The translations under genes were made by a program, and so were the position numbers. Positions 18,608-26,932 of a DNA stretch of 64,000 nt are shown piece by piece (the stretch's first letter is position 1; each line of letters opens with the position of its first letter). This DNA is from Xanthomarina arctica (GTDB lineage Bacteria; Bacteroidota; Bacteroidia; Flavobacteriales; Flavobacteriaceae), in assembly GCF_014638915.1 (NCBI RefSeq), contig NZ_BMFQ01000002.1:310001-374000 (forward strand), read 5' to 3'. Below the pieces are notes generated by a model, which had not been told where the DNA came from, did not search any database, and saw only the letters and a list, made by a program, of their open reading frames with translations.

Positions 18608-19246
18608 TTAGTGAGTTGCTAAATATGCTGCAGTTCCTTTAGCATTTGCTTGCATTGCATCTTTACCTTCTTCCCAGTTTGCTGGACATACTTCACCTTT
18701 TTCTTGTACGTGAGTTAAAGCATCTATGATTCTTAAATACTCATTAACATTTCTACCTAAAGGCATGTTGTTTATGCTTTCGTGTTGTACCGTACCTTCT
18801 TCATCAATAATGTAAGTAGCTCTGTACGTTACATTGTCTCCTTCAACAGTTACAACTCCAGTTTCTTCATTATATTCCTCATTCATGATATCTAAAATAC
18901 CTAAAGTAGAGGCCAGGTTTCTGTTAGAATCTGCTAAAATTGGGTAAGTAACACCTTCAATTCCTCCGTTATCTTTTGCAGTACTTAACCATGCAAAATG
19001 TACTTCGGCAGTATCGCAAGATGCACCAATTACTATCGTATTTCTTTTTTCAAATTCAGACATAGCTGCTTGGAATGCATGCAATTCTGTTGGACAAACA
19101 AATGTGAAGTCCTTTGGGTACCAAAATAAAACTACTTTTTTCTTATTATTAACTGCTTCTTCAAGAACGTTTACTTTAAAGGTATCACCCATATCGTTCA
19201 TTGCGTTAACGTTTAAATCTGGGAATTTTTTTCCTACAAATGCCAT
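18608..19246 (-). CDS. Typical 2-Cys peroxiredoxin (AhpC/Prx1 type)
   Basis: Peroxide-scavenging enzyme of 212 residues. Peroxidatic Cys51 is in PKDFTFVCPTELHAF and resolving Cys187 in GEVCPANWEEG, the arrangement of typical dimeric 2-Cys enzymes; GASCDTAEVHFAW and RATYIIDEEGTVQHESI are further family landmarks. First gene of a peroxiredoxin-thioredoxin-small protein unit. A candidate -7 box (TATCTTTG on the minus strand, 19284-19291) sits about 38 bp upstream of the start codon. Confidence 0.93.
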   Translation of the reverse strand: MAFVGKKFPDLNVNAMNDMGDTFKVNVLEEAVNNKKKVVLFWYPKDFTFVCPTELHAFQAAMSEFEKRNTIVIGASCDTAEVHFAWLSTAKDNGGIEGVTYPILADSNRNLASTLGILDIMNEEYNEETGVVTVEGDNVTYRATYIIDEEGTVQHESINNMPLGRNVNEYLRIIDALTHVQEKGEVCPANWEEGKDAMQANAKGTAAYLATH

Positions 19247-19283
19247 GTGTTTATGTTTTAAATATTAATAAATTTCTTTATTG

Positions 19284-19291
19284 CAAAGATA
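19284..19291 (-). promoter_or_regulatory. Candidate -7 promoter box of the peroxiredoxin operon
   Basis: TATCTTTG on the minus strand fits TAnnTTTG and lies in the only long spacer before the peroxiredoxin start. Confidence 0.4.
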
Positions 19292-19386
19292 AGCCACATA
19301 GACGATTTTAGAGAAGAATAAAATCTTATTTCCTTATTGAGTTATAAATTTTGTTTATAGTCACGTTTTATTTCTATAATAAAAAT

Positions 19387-20853
19387 CTATTTAGAGGTGA
19401 GTTGTTTAATTTTGATGTTAAGAGCCGCGAATAATAAGGTTGTAAATGGACTCAACCAGTTAAAGATAGCGTAGACAAAATACTCTCCAACGCTTACACC
19501 TAATACGCCAGATTGATAGGCTCCACAAGTATTCCAAGGAATTAATACTGAAGTAACAGTTCCAGAGTCTTCAAGAGTTCTACTTAAATTTTCTGGTGCT
19601 AAGCCTTTATCGTGATAAGCTTGTTTGAACATTTTACCAGGAATTACAATCGCTAAATATTGATCACTAGCAATAGCATTTAATCCTAAACAGCTAATAA
19701 CTGTACTTGCAAAAAGCCCGAATACAGATGTAGCAACAGAAAGTAACACTTTGGTTATTCTGGATAAGGCTCCAATGGCGTCCATTGTACCACCAAAAAC
19801 CATGGCACAACATATTAATAAGATAGTCCAAATCATTCCTTTCATCCCACCTGCAGAAAACAGGTCGTTTAGTTTTTCATTATCAGTAGTAATTTGTGTA
19901 TCTGTAAGAACGGCATTGATAATCGATTCAAATTTCGACGTTGCTAATTGGTCTAAAATAGCCGGTTGGAAAACAAAGGCAAAAATAGCGGCAAGTAAAA
20001 TACCAGCTCCTAAGGCAATTAATGGTTTTGTTTTAAATAGAATAAGTACAATAACCACAAATGGCACGATAAATAAAAGAGGCGTTATATTAAAGGTGTT
20101 GCTTATACTAGTCAATAAACTGCTTAAATCTGTGCTACCAGTAGTATCTAAAGACATGCTAATAACGCTAAAAGCTATTAGGGTAACAATAAGAGTTGGT
20201 ACCGTTGTGATTGTCATATACCTGATATGTGTAAATAAATCTGTTCCAGCCATGGCAGGAGCAAGGTTTGTAGTGTCGCTTAATGGAGACATTTTATCAC
20301 CAAAGTAAGCTCCAGAAATTACAGCCCCAGCAATCATTCCTGCTGGAATTCCTAATGCTGAACCAATACCGATAAGAGCAATACCCACAGTTGCCGAGGT
20401 GGTCCAGGAACTTCCTGTTGCAATGGAAATAACCGCACAGATAATTACAGAAGCTGGTAAAAATATAGCGGGACTCAGTACCTGTAAACCATAATAAACC
20501 ATGGCAGGAATAACGCCACTAACTAACCAAGTTCCAGCTAAAGCACCCACTAAAAATAGAATTATGATTGGTACAGAGACACTTTTTAAATTTTCCCAAA
20601 TTTCTTTTAGCATCAATTTAAATTGAACCTTGTTGAAAAATCCAACAATTGCGGCAACCGCTCCCCCGATTAATAAAATAAACTGATTCGAGTATTCACC
20701 TAAAGCTTCACCATCTGCTACAAAAATGTTATAAGCTAACATCATCATCAATAGAACCACAGGAATTAAGGCTTCCCAAATGCTAAGTTCCTTATTATCA
20801 ATTATTGTTTGGTCTTCAATTTCAATTTCGGAAAGGTTTTTATCGTCCTGCAT
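19387..20853 (-). CDS. nhaC: Na+/H+ antiporter NhaC family
   Basis: 488-residue inner-membrane protein with about twelve hydrophobic segments after a short acidic cytoplasmic leader. The family hallmark GDKMSPLSDTTNLAPAMAGTDLFTHIRYM, preceded by GSSWTTSATVG, is intact, as are the matching C-terminal features (SDQYLAIVIPGKMF, VLIPWNTCGAYQSGVLGV). It exports sodium in exchange for protons, as expected for a marine bacterium. Monocistronic by spacing on both sides. Confidence 0.92.
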   Translation of the reverse strand: MQDDKNLSEIEIEDQTIIDNKELSIWEALIPVVLLMMMLAYNIFVADGEALGEYSNQFILLIGGAVAAIVGFFNKVQFKLMLKEIWENLKSVSVPIIILFLVGALAGTWLVSGVIPAMVYYGLQVLSPAIFLPASVIICAVISIATGSSWTTSATVGIALIGIGSALGIPAGMIAGAVISGAYFGDKMSPLSDTTNLAPAMAGTDLFTHIRYMTITTVPTLIVTLIAFSVISMSLDTTGSTDLSSLLTSISNTFNITPLLFIVPFVVIVLILFKTKPLIALGAGILLAAIFAFVFQPAILDQLATSKFESIINAVLTDTQITTDNEKLNDLFSAGGMKGMIWTILLICCAMVFGGTMDAIGALSRITKVLLSVATSVFGLFASTVISCLGLNAIASDQYLAIVIPGKMFKQAYHDKGLAPENLSRTLEDSGTVTSVLIPWNTCGAYQSGVLGVSVGEYFVYAIFNWLSPFTTLLFAALNIKIKQLTSK

Positions 20854-21231
20854 CGTGGTTGTTGGTTTATTTTAGGATTGTAATGTTACGATTTTCGCTT
20901 TAAGTATGCAAATAGTTTAAGTTGTAGGTTTTTGATTTTTTATAATTATAATTAATTGGGCCTCATTTAAAAGTATTTTTTTTATAGCGTATATCAGTAT
21001 CATTGGAAAGGTTTAAAATGAAACAAGAAATCGAAAGAGAAATTAACTTATTTTAATTAAGGCAGTTACGTTCAATTTCTTATTAAAAATCCCTTTTTGT
21101 TTTAATTAAAATTATTAATTGAATATCCATGGTATTATGGCTTAAAAATTACTTAGTTTATCGAAATATCCGTTGTTTATCATAGAATTAATCTTTTGTG
21201 TTATATCTTTGATTGTCTAATTTTTACAAAT
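20854..21231. other. Intergenic region without a recognised gene
   Basis: A+T-rich divergent spacer between the nhaC start and a plus-strand surface gene. I see no RNA gene, repeat or strong hairpin; it presumably holds both promoters. Confidence 0.5.
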
Positions 21232-22050
21232 ATGGGCTCCAAAAAAAACATCATTCTTTTAAGTTTGTTTTGTTTCTTCTTTCTTGAGGTTTCTGCTCAA
21301 GTGGGTATTGGTACCACATCTCCAAGTGCATCTTCTGCTTTAGATATAGAAAGTGATGACTCAGGGGTTTTGATTCCTCGAGTAGTTTTAACTGATACTT
21401 CATTATTTGCACCTATTTCTTCTGCTCCCGAAGAAAGTTTATTAGTTTATAACACAAATACTATTAATGATGTTTCTCCGGGATATTACTATTGGAAAAA
21501 TTCAAGTTGGAATCGTATAAATGATAATTCAGACAAAGTGTATGGTGAAATTTATAATGACGAAATTCCTAGTTTACTATATTATCCAGATATGCAAGAT
21601 ATGGATGTCACTGAGCCAATAAGATTTGGGAATACGGGAGCAGTGAAAGGTGTAACGCCTATTCCTCATTCTCCTTCTTCGTTTGAAGGGTTTGAAATTG
21701 TTAGGTCAGGGGTTTACAGAGTATCTTATTCTATTTCTGTTATAATGTACAAACAGTTAATAGTAGTACCTCCAGAAGATCCACCATCGGCAGTAAGAGT
21801 CGGTTTTTATTTGACAACAGGAGACGTAGTTATTTCTGGAGATAATTCTGACCTTCTTAACAACAGAATACCAGGTTCTTTTTCTCGTGGTCGAATAACT
21901 TATTTAGGGCACACTTCATATAGTATGAGTAAAATCGTCCATCTAGACGAAGGTGATAATATTCGTTTGTTTAATACTCAAACTTTAGCTATTATTTATG
22001 TAATTCCCGATACAGGAACAATGAACGTTGAATTAATTCAAGCGGATTAA
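21232..22050 (+). CDS. Exported surface protein with C1q/TNF-like C-terminal domain
   Basis: ATG 21232 gives a clean signal peptide (GSKKNIILLSLFCFFFLEVSAQ); a TTG 36 bp upstream would add an unlikely leader. The mature start VGIGTTSPSASSALDIES, then GVLIPRV and GYYYWKNSSWNRI, is the common Bacteroidota surface-protein opening. Residues about 120-272 look like a jelly-roll of the C1q/TNF type (YRVSYSISVIM near the start, SKIVHLDEGDNIRLFNTQ near the end). No sorting domain or lipobox. Likely a trimeric extracellular or surface protein; partner unknown. Confidence 0.7.
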   Translation: MGSKKNIILLSLFCFFFLEVSAQVGIGTTSPSASSALDIESDDSGVLIPRVVLTDTSLFAPISSAPEESLLVYNTNTINDVSPGYYYWKNSSWNRINDNSDKVYGEIYNDEIPSLLYYPDMQDMDVTEPIRFGNTGAVKGVTPIPHSPSSFEGFEIVRSGVYRVSYSISVIMYKQLIVVPPEDPPSAVRVGFYLTTGDVVISGDNSDLLNNRIPGSFSRGRITYLGHTSYSMSKIVHLDEGDNIRLFNTQTLAIIYVIPDTGTMNVELIQAD

Positions 22051-22101
22051 TGCACAAAAGTTTTGCCCTGTAATAATGCATTTAAATTGGTACAAAATAT
22101 A

Positions 22102-22130
22102 AAAAGAGAGCATGTTACATGCTCTCTTTT
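22102..22130. terminator. Bidirectional terminator
   Basis: AAAAGAGAGCATG pairs perfectly with CATGCTCTCTTTT around TTA, in the short space between two convergent genes. Confidence 0.9.
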
Positions 22131-22151
22131 AAGTTAAATATTTTTTTAAGT

Positions 22152-23351
22152 TTAAAGAATGTTCAATTCTTTCATGCATTTGTGCATCGTGTTATAAGTA
22201 CGTTCAATGTCTGCATCCAATCCAATAGAAAAACGAATCAATCCATCGCTTAAGCCCATTTCTTTTTGTTCCTGTTCAGGAATTTCAGAAGAGGTAGAAC
22301 TTCCGGGAGCCGAGAATAAAGTTTTATAAAACCCTAAACTCACAGCTAAATATCCTAAGTTTTTTTCTTGCATTAATTCCATTAATGCATTGGCTTTATC
22401 TATGGAACCAACGTCAATAGTTAACATACCTCCAAACCCATATTTTTCATTCATCATGGATTTAAATAAATCATGTGAAGGATGCGATGCCAATCCTGGA
22501 TAAACCGTTTTTAAACCTAACTTTTCAAATTTTTCAGCTAAATACGTGGCGTTTAAACTGTGTTGTTGCATTCTAATATGAAGCGTTCTTAAGTTCTTTA
22601 AAACTGAAGCAGCTCTTAAACTGTCCATTGTGGCACCTAATAGCATACAAGCTCCATCATTTACATTACGTAAATCGTTTATAAATTCCTGTGTTCCACA
22701 AACAACACCTCCAACCGTATCGCTAGAGCCGTTGATGAATTTTGTTAAACTATGTATCACAATATCAGCACCTAATTGGATAGGCGAAATAGATAAAGGT
22801 GAAAATGTATTATCAACGATTAGTTTCAAATTATGTTTCTTAGCTAATTTTGCTAGACCTTCAATATCTGCTACTTCTAATAGCGGGTTACTAACAGATT
22901 CGCAATAAAGAACTTTAGTGTCTTTGGTAATAGCTGCTTCAACAACATCCAATTTGGTGATGTCCACAAAAGAGGTTTTAATAAGGAATCTAGGAGCAAA
23001 ATTCTTTAGAAAAGCATAAGTTCCGCCATAAATAGTTCTACTAGAAACAACATGATCGCCAGCACCACAAAGTTGCATGATAACTGGAGTAATAGCTCCC
23101 ATTCCAGAAGCAGTTACATTAGCAGTTTCGGTGCCTTCCATAGCTGCAAGGGCTTCACCTAAATATAGGTTAGAAGGTGTAGAATGACGAGAATATAAAT
23201 AACACCCGTCAGCATTACCTTCAAAGGTATCGAACATGGTTTTCGCCGATAAAAAAGTGTAGGTTGAAGAATCCGAAATAGACGGATTCACACCTCCAAA
23301 TTCTCCAAAATATTGTAAGTCCTGTATGTTGTTTGCTGGTTTAAATGCCAT
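22152..23351 (-). CDS. PLP-dependent Cys/Met metabolism enzyme (cystathionine gamma-synthase/lyase family)
   Basis: 399-residue fold-type I PLP enzyme. The Schiff-base Lys lies in IHSLTKFINGSSDTVGGV; other landmarks are YSRHSTPSNLYLGEALAAMEG, IYGGTYAFL and the C-terminal SAPGSSTSSEIP and GLIRFSIGLD. It cleaves or forms a C-gamma-S bond in sulfur amino acids. Many databases would call it methionine gamma-lyase, but the Cys typical of that enzyme after the active-site YG is Gly here (YGGTY), so I leave the substrate open. It is divergent from an Lrp-type regulator, with a probable shared operator between them. Confidence 0.85.
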   Translation of the reverse strand: MAFKPANNIQDLQYFGEFGGVNPSISDSSTYTFLSAKTMFDTFEGNADGCYLYSRHSTPSNLYLGEALAAMEGTETANVTASGMGAITPVIMQLCGAGDHVVSSRTIYGGTYAFLKNFAPRFLIKTSFVDITKLDVVEAAITKDTKVLYCESVSNPLLEVADIEGLAKLAKKHNLKLIVDNTFSPLSISPIQLGADIVIHSLTKFINGSSDTVGGVVCGTQEFINDLRNVNDGACMLLGATMDSLRAASVLKNLRTLHIRMQQHSLNATYLAEKFEKLGLKTVYPGLASHPSHDLFKSMMNEKYGFGGMLTIDVGSIDKANALMELMQEKNLGYLAVSLGFYKTLFSAPGSSTSSEIPEQEQKEMGLSDGLIRFSIGLDADIERTYNTMHKCMKELNIL

Positions 23352-23428
23352 ATGTAATTTGTTTTAAAGTTTAATGTGAAGTAAATATCTGTATTAATAG
23401 ACAAATTATCAACTGTATATAAAAATAT

Positions 23429-23443
23429 TAGATTTTAAATCTA
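23429..23443. promoter_or_regulatory. Candidate Lrp/AsnC operator
   Basis: TAGATTTTAAATCTA is a 15-base perfect palindrome around one central base. Its ends (TAGA...TCTA) match the YAGH...DCTR ends of the classical Lrp site, and it lies in the 166-bp divergent spacer between an Lrp-family gene and its likely target. Confidence 0.55.
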
Positions 23444-23451
23444 TCAATTGT

Positions 23452-23459
23452 TATTTTTG
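23452..23459 (+). promoter_or_regulatory. Candidate -7 promoter box of the Lrp-family gene
   Basis: TATTTTTG fits TAnnTTTG; it begins 8 bp after the palindromic operator, a position where bound regulator would block transcription. Confidence 0.4.
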
Positions 23460-23517
23460 TAGATTATTAATAAGTTTAAAATGAATTTTATTCCTTTAAA
23501 CTGAAAATTTTTCAAAA

Positions 23518-23976
23518 ATGACTTTTGACGCCATCGACAAAAAACTATTGCTCTTATTGCAAGCCGATAGTAAACAAACCAATAAAGAACTTTCAAATAA
23601 ATTAAATCTTTCCGTTACAGCGGTGTATGAACGGATTAAGAAGCTGGAAAATAATGGCGTTATTTCAAAATATGTCGCTTTGGTTAAAAAGGAAAGGGTT
23701 GAAAAGAGTTTTGTGGCTTTTTGTCATATCAAACTCATTCAGCATACTCAAGATTATGTGGTAAAATTTGAAAAAGAAGTTGCCAATTTATCGGAAGTTT
23801 TGGAATGTTATCATATTAGTGGCGATTATGATTACCTTCTAAAAGTAATAGTTAAGGACATGGAAGCTTTTAGAGAGTTTATGGTAAATAAACTTACAAC
23901 CATCCATCATATTGGGAGTACCCACAGCATGTTTGTGATAAATGAAGTGAAACATACTACAGCTATAAACATATAA
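23518..23976 (+). CDS. Lrp/AsnC family transcriptional regulator
   Basis: 152 residues. Residues 4-60 are the AsnC-type helix-turn-helix (DKKLLLLLQADSKQTNKELSNKLNLSVTAVYERIKKLENNGVI); residues about 68-145 are the ligand-binding RAM domain (LECYHISGDYDYLLKVIVKDMEAFREFM). Such proteins sense amino acids as octamers. The divergent sulfur amino-acid enzyme is the natural target, and methionine or cysteine the probable effector. A palindrome with Lrp-like ends lies between them. Confidence 0.9.
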   Translation: MTFDAIDKKLLLLLQADSKQTNKELSNKLNLSVTAVYERIKKLENNGVISKYVALVKKERVEKSFVAFCHIKLIQHTQDYVVKFEKEVANLSEVLECYHISGDYDYLLKVIVKDMEAFREFMVNKLTTIHHIGSTHSMFVINEVKHTTAINI

Positions 23977-24010
23977 TTTATATCTTGTAAAAGATTTCTA
24001 AACTAAATCC

Positions 24011-24781
24011 ATGCTTCTAAAACAAATTAAAAGTATTTATCACGATATATTTAAATCGTACGATAGTCCTACTTTAACACACCATATAAAGAAGATTATT
24101 GAATTGGATGCCTATTTACCTTATAGTTCGACGTTTTTCTGTATCACAAATACACAAAATTTAACCTTCGAATTTATAAGTAAAAACATGACTTCCTGTA
24201 TTGGTTTAGAAAAGGATGAATTATTGAAGGAAGGCATGCGCAATTTTTGGAATCGGATTCATCCTGAAGATATTGAATTGTGGTTAAAAGCATTAAATGA
24301 TTTGATGGTTTTCACCTTAGCCGAAATCCCACTTGATAAAAGAAGTCATATGAATTACACTTGGAATTATAGGCTTAAAAACGCTAAAGGTGTTTATGTT
24401 AACATTGTGCAAAATACAACACCATTAGAGTTTGATGCAGGTATGAAACCCATTATTGGATTGGCTCATTATACGGTTTTAGATTCTAAAATTAAAATGC
24501 CTATAACCGCAACTGCCAAACTTCTAAATGAGAAGAATGAATACGAAACTAAATATTTTAATAATTTCTCACATAAGCTTTTAACTAATGGATTGAGCAA
24601 TCGAGAACGAGATGTTATTAGGTTATTGACCATTAATAAATCGAGTAAAGAAATTGCAGAAAGCCTTAATATTAGTCCGAATACAGTAGATACACATAGA
24701 AGGAATATTTTAAAGAAGTTAAACATTTCTTCCACAGGAGAATTAGTTGGAATGCTTAAAATAAACAAGAATTTAGTGTAA
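24011..24781 (+). CDS. PAS-LuxR transcriptional regulator
   Basis: 256 residues. Residues about 30-155 look like a PAS sensor domain (TFEFISKNMTSCIGLEKDELLKEGMRNFW...RIHPEDIELW and NYTWNYRLKNAKGVYVNI). Residues about 194-256 are a LuxR-type helix-turn-helix (LSNRERDVIRLLTINKSSKEIAESLNISPNTVDTHRRNIL). There is no receiver domain, so it likely senses a small molecule or redox state directly. It follows the Lrp gene by 34 bp but has no obvious functional link with it. A palindrome and a candidate small RNA lie directly downstream. Confidence 0.85.
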   Translation: MLLKQIKSIYHDIFKSYDSPTLTHHIKKIIELDAYLPYSSTFFCITNTQNLTFEFISKNMTSCIGLEKDELLKEGMRNFWNRIHPEDIELWLKALNDLMVFTLAEIPLDKRSHMNYTWNYRLKNAKGVYVNIVQNTTPLEFDAGMKPIIGLAHYTVLDSKIKMPITATAKLLNEKNEYETKYFNNFSHKLLTNGLSNRERDVIRLLTINKSSKEIAESLNISPNTVDTHRRNILKKLNISSTGELVGMLKINKNLV

Positions 24782-24792
24782 TTTCTTAAAAT

Positions 24793-24807
24793 TACTCAAA
24801 TTGAGTA
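24793..24807. promoter_or_regulatory. 15-bp palindrome downstream of PAS-LuxR gene
   Basis: TACTCAAATTGAGTA is a perfect inverted repeat around one base, 12 bp after the regulator's stop. Placed before a possible transcript that ends at the terminator at 24881-24922, it could be the LuxR-family binding site. Confidence 0.4.
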
Positions 24808-24880
24808 TTGTGAGAACCTTAAAAGAGCCTCAAATTTGTATAGCTATTAATTAGTTCGTAGGGAGAATTAAGTATAAGCT

Positions 24881-24924
24881 AGAGCAACCTAACTTTATTG
24901 TTGGTGTTGCTCTTGTTTTTTTTA
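24881..24924 (+). terminator. Rho-independent terminator
   Basis: AGAGCAAC (24881-24888) pairs with GTTGCTCT, with a further short helix inside, followed by TGTTTTTTTT. It lies 100 bp beyond the regulator's stop in a spacer of about 300 bp; the rest of that spacer holds only the palindrome at 24793 and an lpdA promoter-like box (TACTTTTG, 24988-24995). Confidence 0.75.
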
Positions 24925-25084
24925 ATATAATAGGAAATATAGGCTAATTTAGGATTTACTTTTTATTGCCTTCCCATAAAACATTTGTACTTTTGTATTC
25001 GATTTAAAAACTTTGTCATGCTAAATAAGCCTGCACAAAATGCAGTCGAAGTGAAGCATCTTTATAAATAATAAATACTTTTAT

Positions 25085-26485
25085 ATGAATTCATACGATG
25101 TAGCCATTATTGGTTCTGGTCCTGGAGGTTATGTTGCAGCCATTCGTTGCGCACAATTAGGAATGAAAACCGCCATAATAGAAAAATACTCAGTTCTTGG
25201 GGGAACTTGCTTAAATGTAGGTTGTATTCCAAGTAAAGCTCTTTTAGATTCTTCTCATCATTACGAAGATGCTATTAAGCATTTTGAAGAGCATGGTATT
25301 GATATTCCAGGCGACATCAAAGTAAATTTAAAACAAATGATTGCCAGAAAGCAATCGGTTGTCGACCAAACTACTGGTGGTATTGATTTCTTGATGAAGA
25401 AAAACAAGATTGATGTCTATCAAGGTTTAGGAAGCTTTAAAGACGCCACTCATATTACTATTAAAGGTGAAGAAGAAACTGAAATTGAAGCAAAAAACAT
25501 CATTATTGCTACAGGTTCAAAACCTTCAAGTCTACCTTTTATCACTATTGATAAAGAAAGAATTATTACTTCAACCGAAGCTTTAAAACTTACCGAAATC
25601 CCTAAACATTTAATCGTAATTGGTGGAGGTGTTATTGGTTTAGAGCTTGGACAAGTTTATAAACGTTTGGGATCTGAAGTGTCTGTTGTTGAATATATGG
25701 ACAGAATTATACCAACTATGGATTCTGGTTTGTCTAAAGAATTAAACAAAGTTCTTAAAAAGCAAAAATTCTCTATCAACACGTCGCATAAAGTGAAATC
25801 TGTTGAAAGAGTAGGAGATGAAGTGATTGTAAAAGCCGATAATAAGAAAGGTGAAGAAGTTGAGTTTAAAGGGGATTATTGCTTAGTTTCTGTTGGACGT
25901 CGTCCGTATACAGATGGTTTAAATGCTGAAGCTGCTGGTGTGAAGTTAAACGACAAAGGTCAAATAGAAGTTAATGAGCATTTACAGTCAAATGTTTCAA
26001 ATATATACGCCATTGGAGATGTTGTAAAAGGAGCTATGTTAGCACATAAAGCTTCAGAAGAAGGATCTTTAGTTGCTGAAATTATTGCAGGACAAAAACC
26101 ACATATCGACTACAATTTAATTCCAGGTGTTGTTTATACATGGCCTGAAGTTGCATCTGTTGGAAAAACAGAGGAGCAATTAAAGGAAGCTGGAGTAGAC
26201 TATAAAACAGGACAATTTCCAATGCGCGCTTTAGGTAGAAGTAGAGCAAGTATGGATTTAGACGGATTTGTAAAAATTCTTGCAGATAAAAATACAGATG
26301 AAATTTTAGGAGTTCATATGATTGGTGCTCGTGCAGCAGATATGATTGCTGAAGCTGTTGTAGCTATGGAATATAAAGCTTCGGCTGAAGATATAGCTAG
26401 AATGTCTCATGCACATCCTACATTTGCAGAAGCAACTAAAGAAGCCGCGTTAGCAGCTACAGAAAATAGAGCTTTGCATATATAA
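25085..26485 (+). CDS. lpdA: Dihydrolipoyl dehydrogenase
   Basis: FAD enzyme (E3) that reoxidises lipoamide in the 2-oxoacid dehydrogenase and glycine cleavage complexes. 466 residues, full length. FAD-binding GSGPGGYVAAIRCAQLG at 10-26; redox-active disulfide in GGTCLNVGCIPSKALL; NAD-binding GGGVIGLELG; second FAD motif YAIGDVV; C-terminal His-Glu pair in HAHPTFAEATKEA. Stands alone, with a promoter-like TACTTTTG about 90 bp upstream and a strong terminator downstream. Confidence 0.95.
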   Translation: MNSYDVAIIGSGPGGYVAAIRCAQLGMKTAIIEKYSVLGGTCLNVGCIPSKALLDSSHHYEDAIKHFEEHGIDIPGDIKVNLKQMIARKQSVVDQTTGGIDFLMKKNKIDVYQGLGSFKDATHITIKGEEETEIEAKNIIIATGSKPSSLPFITIDKERIITSTEALKLTEIPKHLIVIGGGVIGLELGQVYKRLGSEVSVVEYMDRIIPTMDSGLSKELNKVLKKQKFSINTSHKVKSVERVGDEVIVKADNKKGEEVEFKGDYCLVSVGRRPYTDGLNAEAAGVKLNDKGQIEVNEHLQSNVSNIYAIGDVVKGAMLAHKASEEGSLVAEIIAGQKPHIDYNLIPGVVYTWPEVASVGKTEEQLKEAGVDYKTGQFPMRALGRSRASMDLDGFVKILADKNTDEILGVHMIGARAADMIAEAVVAMEYKASAEDIARMSHAHPTFAEATKEAALAATENRALHI

Positions 26486-26583
26486 TAAATTCTTGCAGCT
26501 TTGTTTAACGAAGCTTTAGCGGAGTTGAAAAGCAAGAATTCGGAAATTCAGCGAAGCTAATCTGGTAATAGGATTTTCAAAAC

Positions 26584-26615
26584 AAAAAAAGCAACCAATT
26601 TTGGTTGCTTTTTTT
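26584..26615. terminator. Bidirectional terminator
   Basis: AAAAAAAGCAACCAA pairs perfectly with TTGGTTGCTTTTTTT around two bases, between the convergent lpdA and a small membrane-protein gene. Confidence 0.9.
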
Positions 26616-26631
26616 GTTTTATTACATGTCC

Positions 26632-26832
26632 CTATTTTTTATCACCAACAAAACCTAATCCCAATGCTGCTAAGCCTAATCCTATAGTAACATAAGAATC
26701 TGTATTGTCTTGAGCTACGAATCTTAAATCACCAATACTTACAGAGGCTTCTGGAGCAATTAACGTATAGATCCCATATCCTAATAGTAGAACACCAACT
26801 ATTAATAGAATTTTTTTTACTAACTGCCTCAT
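26632..26832 (-). CDS. Small membrane protein, unknown function
   Basis: 66 residues with two hydrophobic segments (about 7-25 and 46-62) separated by a short polar loop (APEASVSIGDLRFVAQDNTDS); the second is Gly-rich. The N-terminus MRQLVKK suggests both ends are cytoplasmic. I do not recognise a family. Convergent with lpdA, sharing its terminator. Confidence 0.6.
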   Translation of the reverse strand: MRQLVKKILLIVGVLLLGYGIYTLIAPEASVSIGDLRFVAQDNTDSYVTIGLGLAALGLGFVGDKK

Positions 26833-26932
26833 AATCTTACTGTTTAATATCCCTTTAAATGTAAGACATTTATTTTGAATCTAAAATTTCAAATTAAAAG
26901 TACTTTCAACAACTATTTTGCTCATGAAACTA

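Noticed and set aside
19751-20308. 185-residue plus-strand frame inside nhaC
   Set aside because: It is antisense to conserved NhaC motifs and shows no family features of its own.
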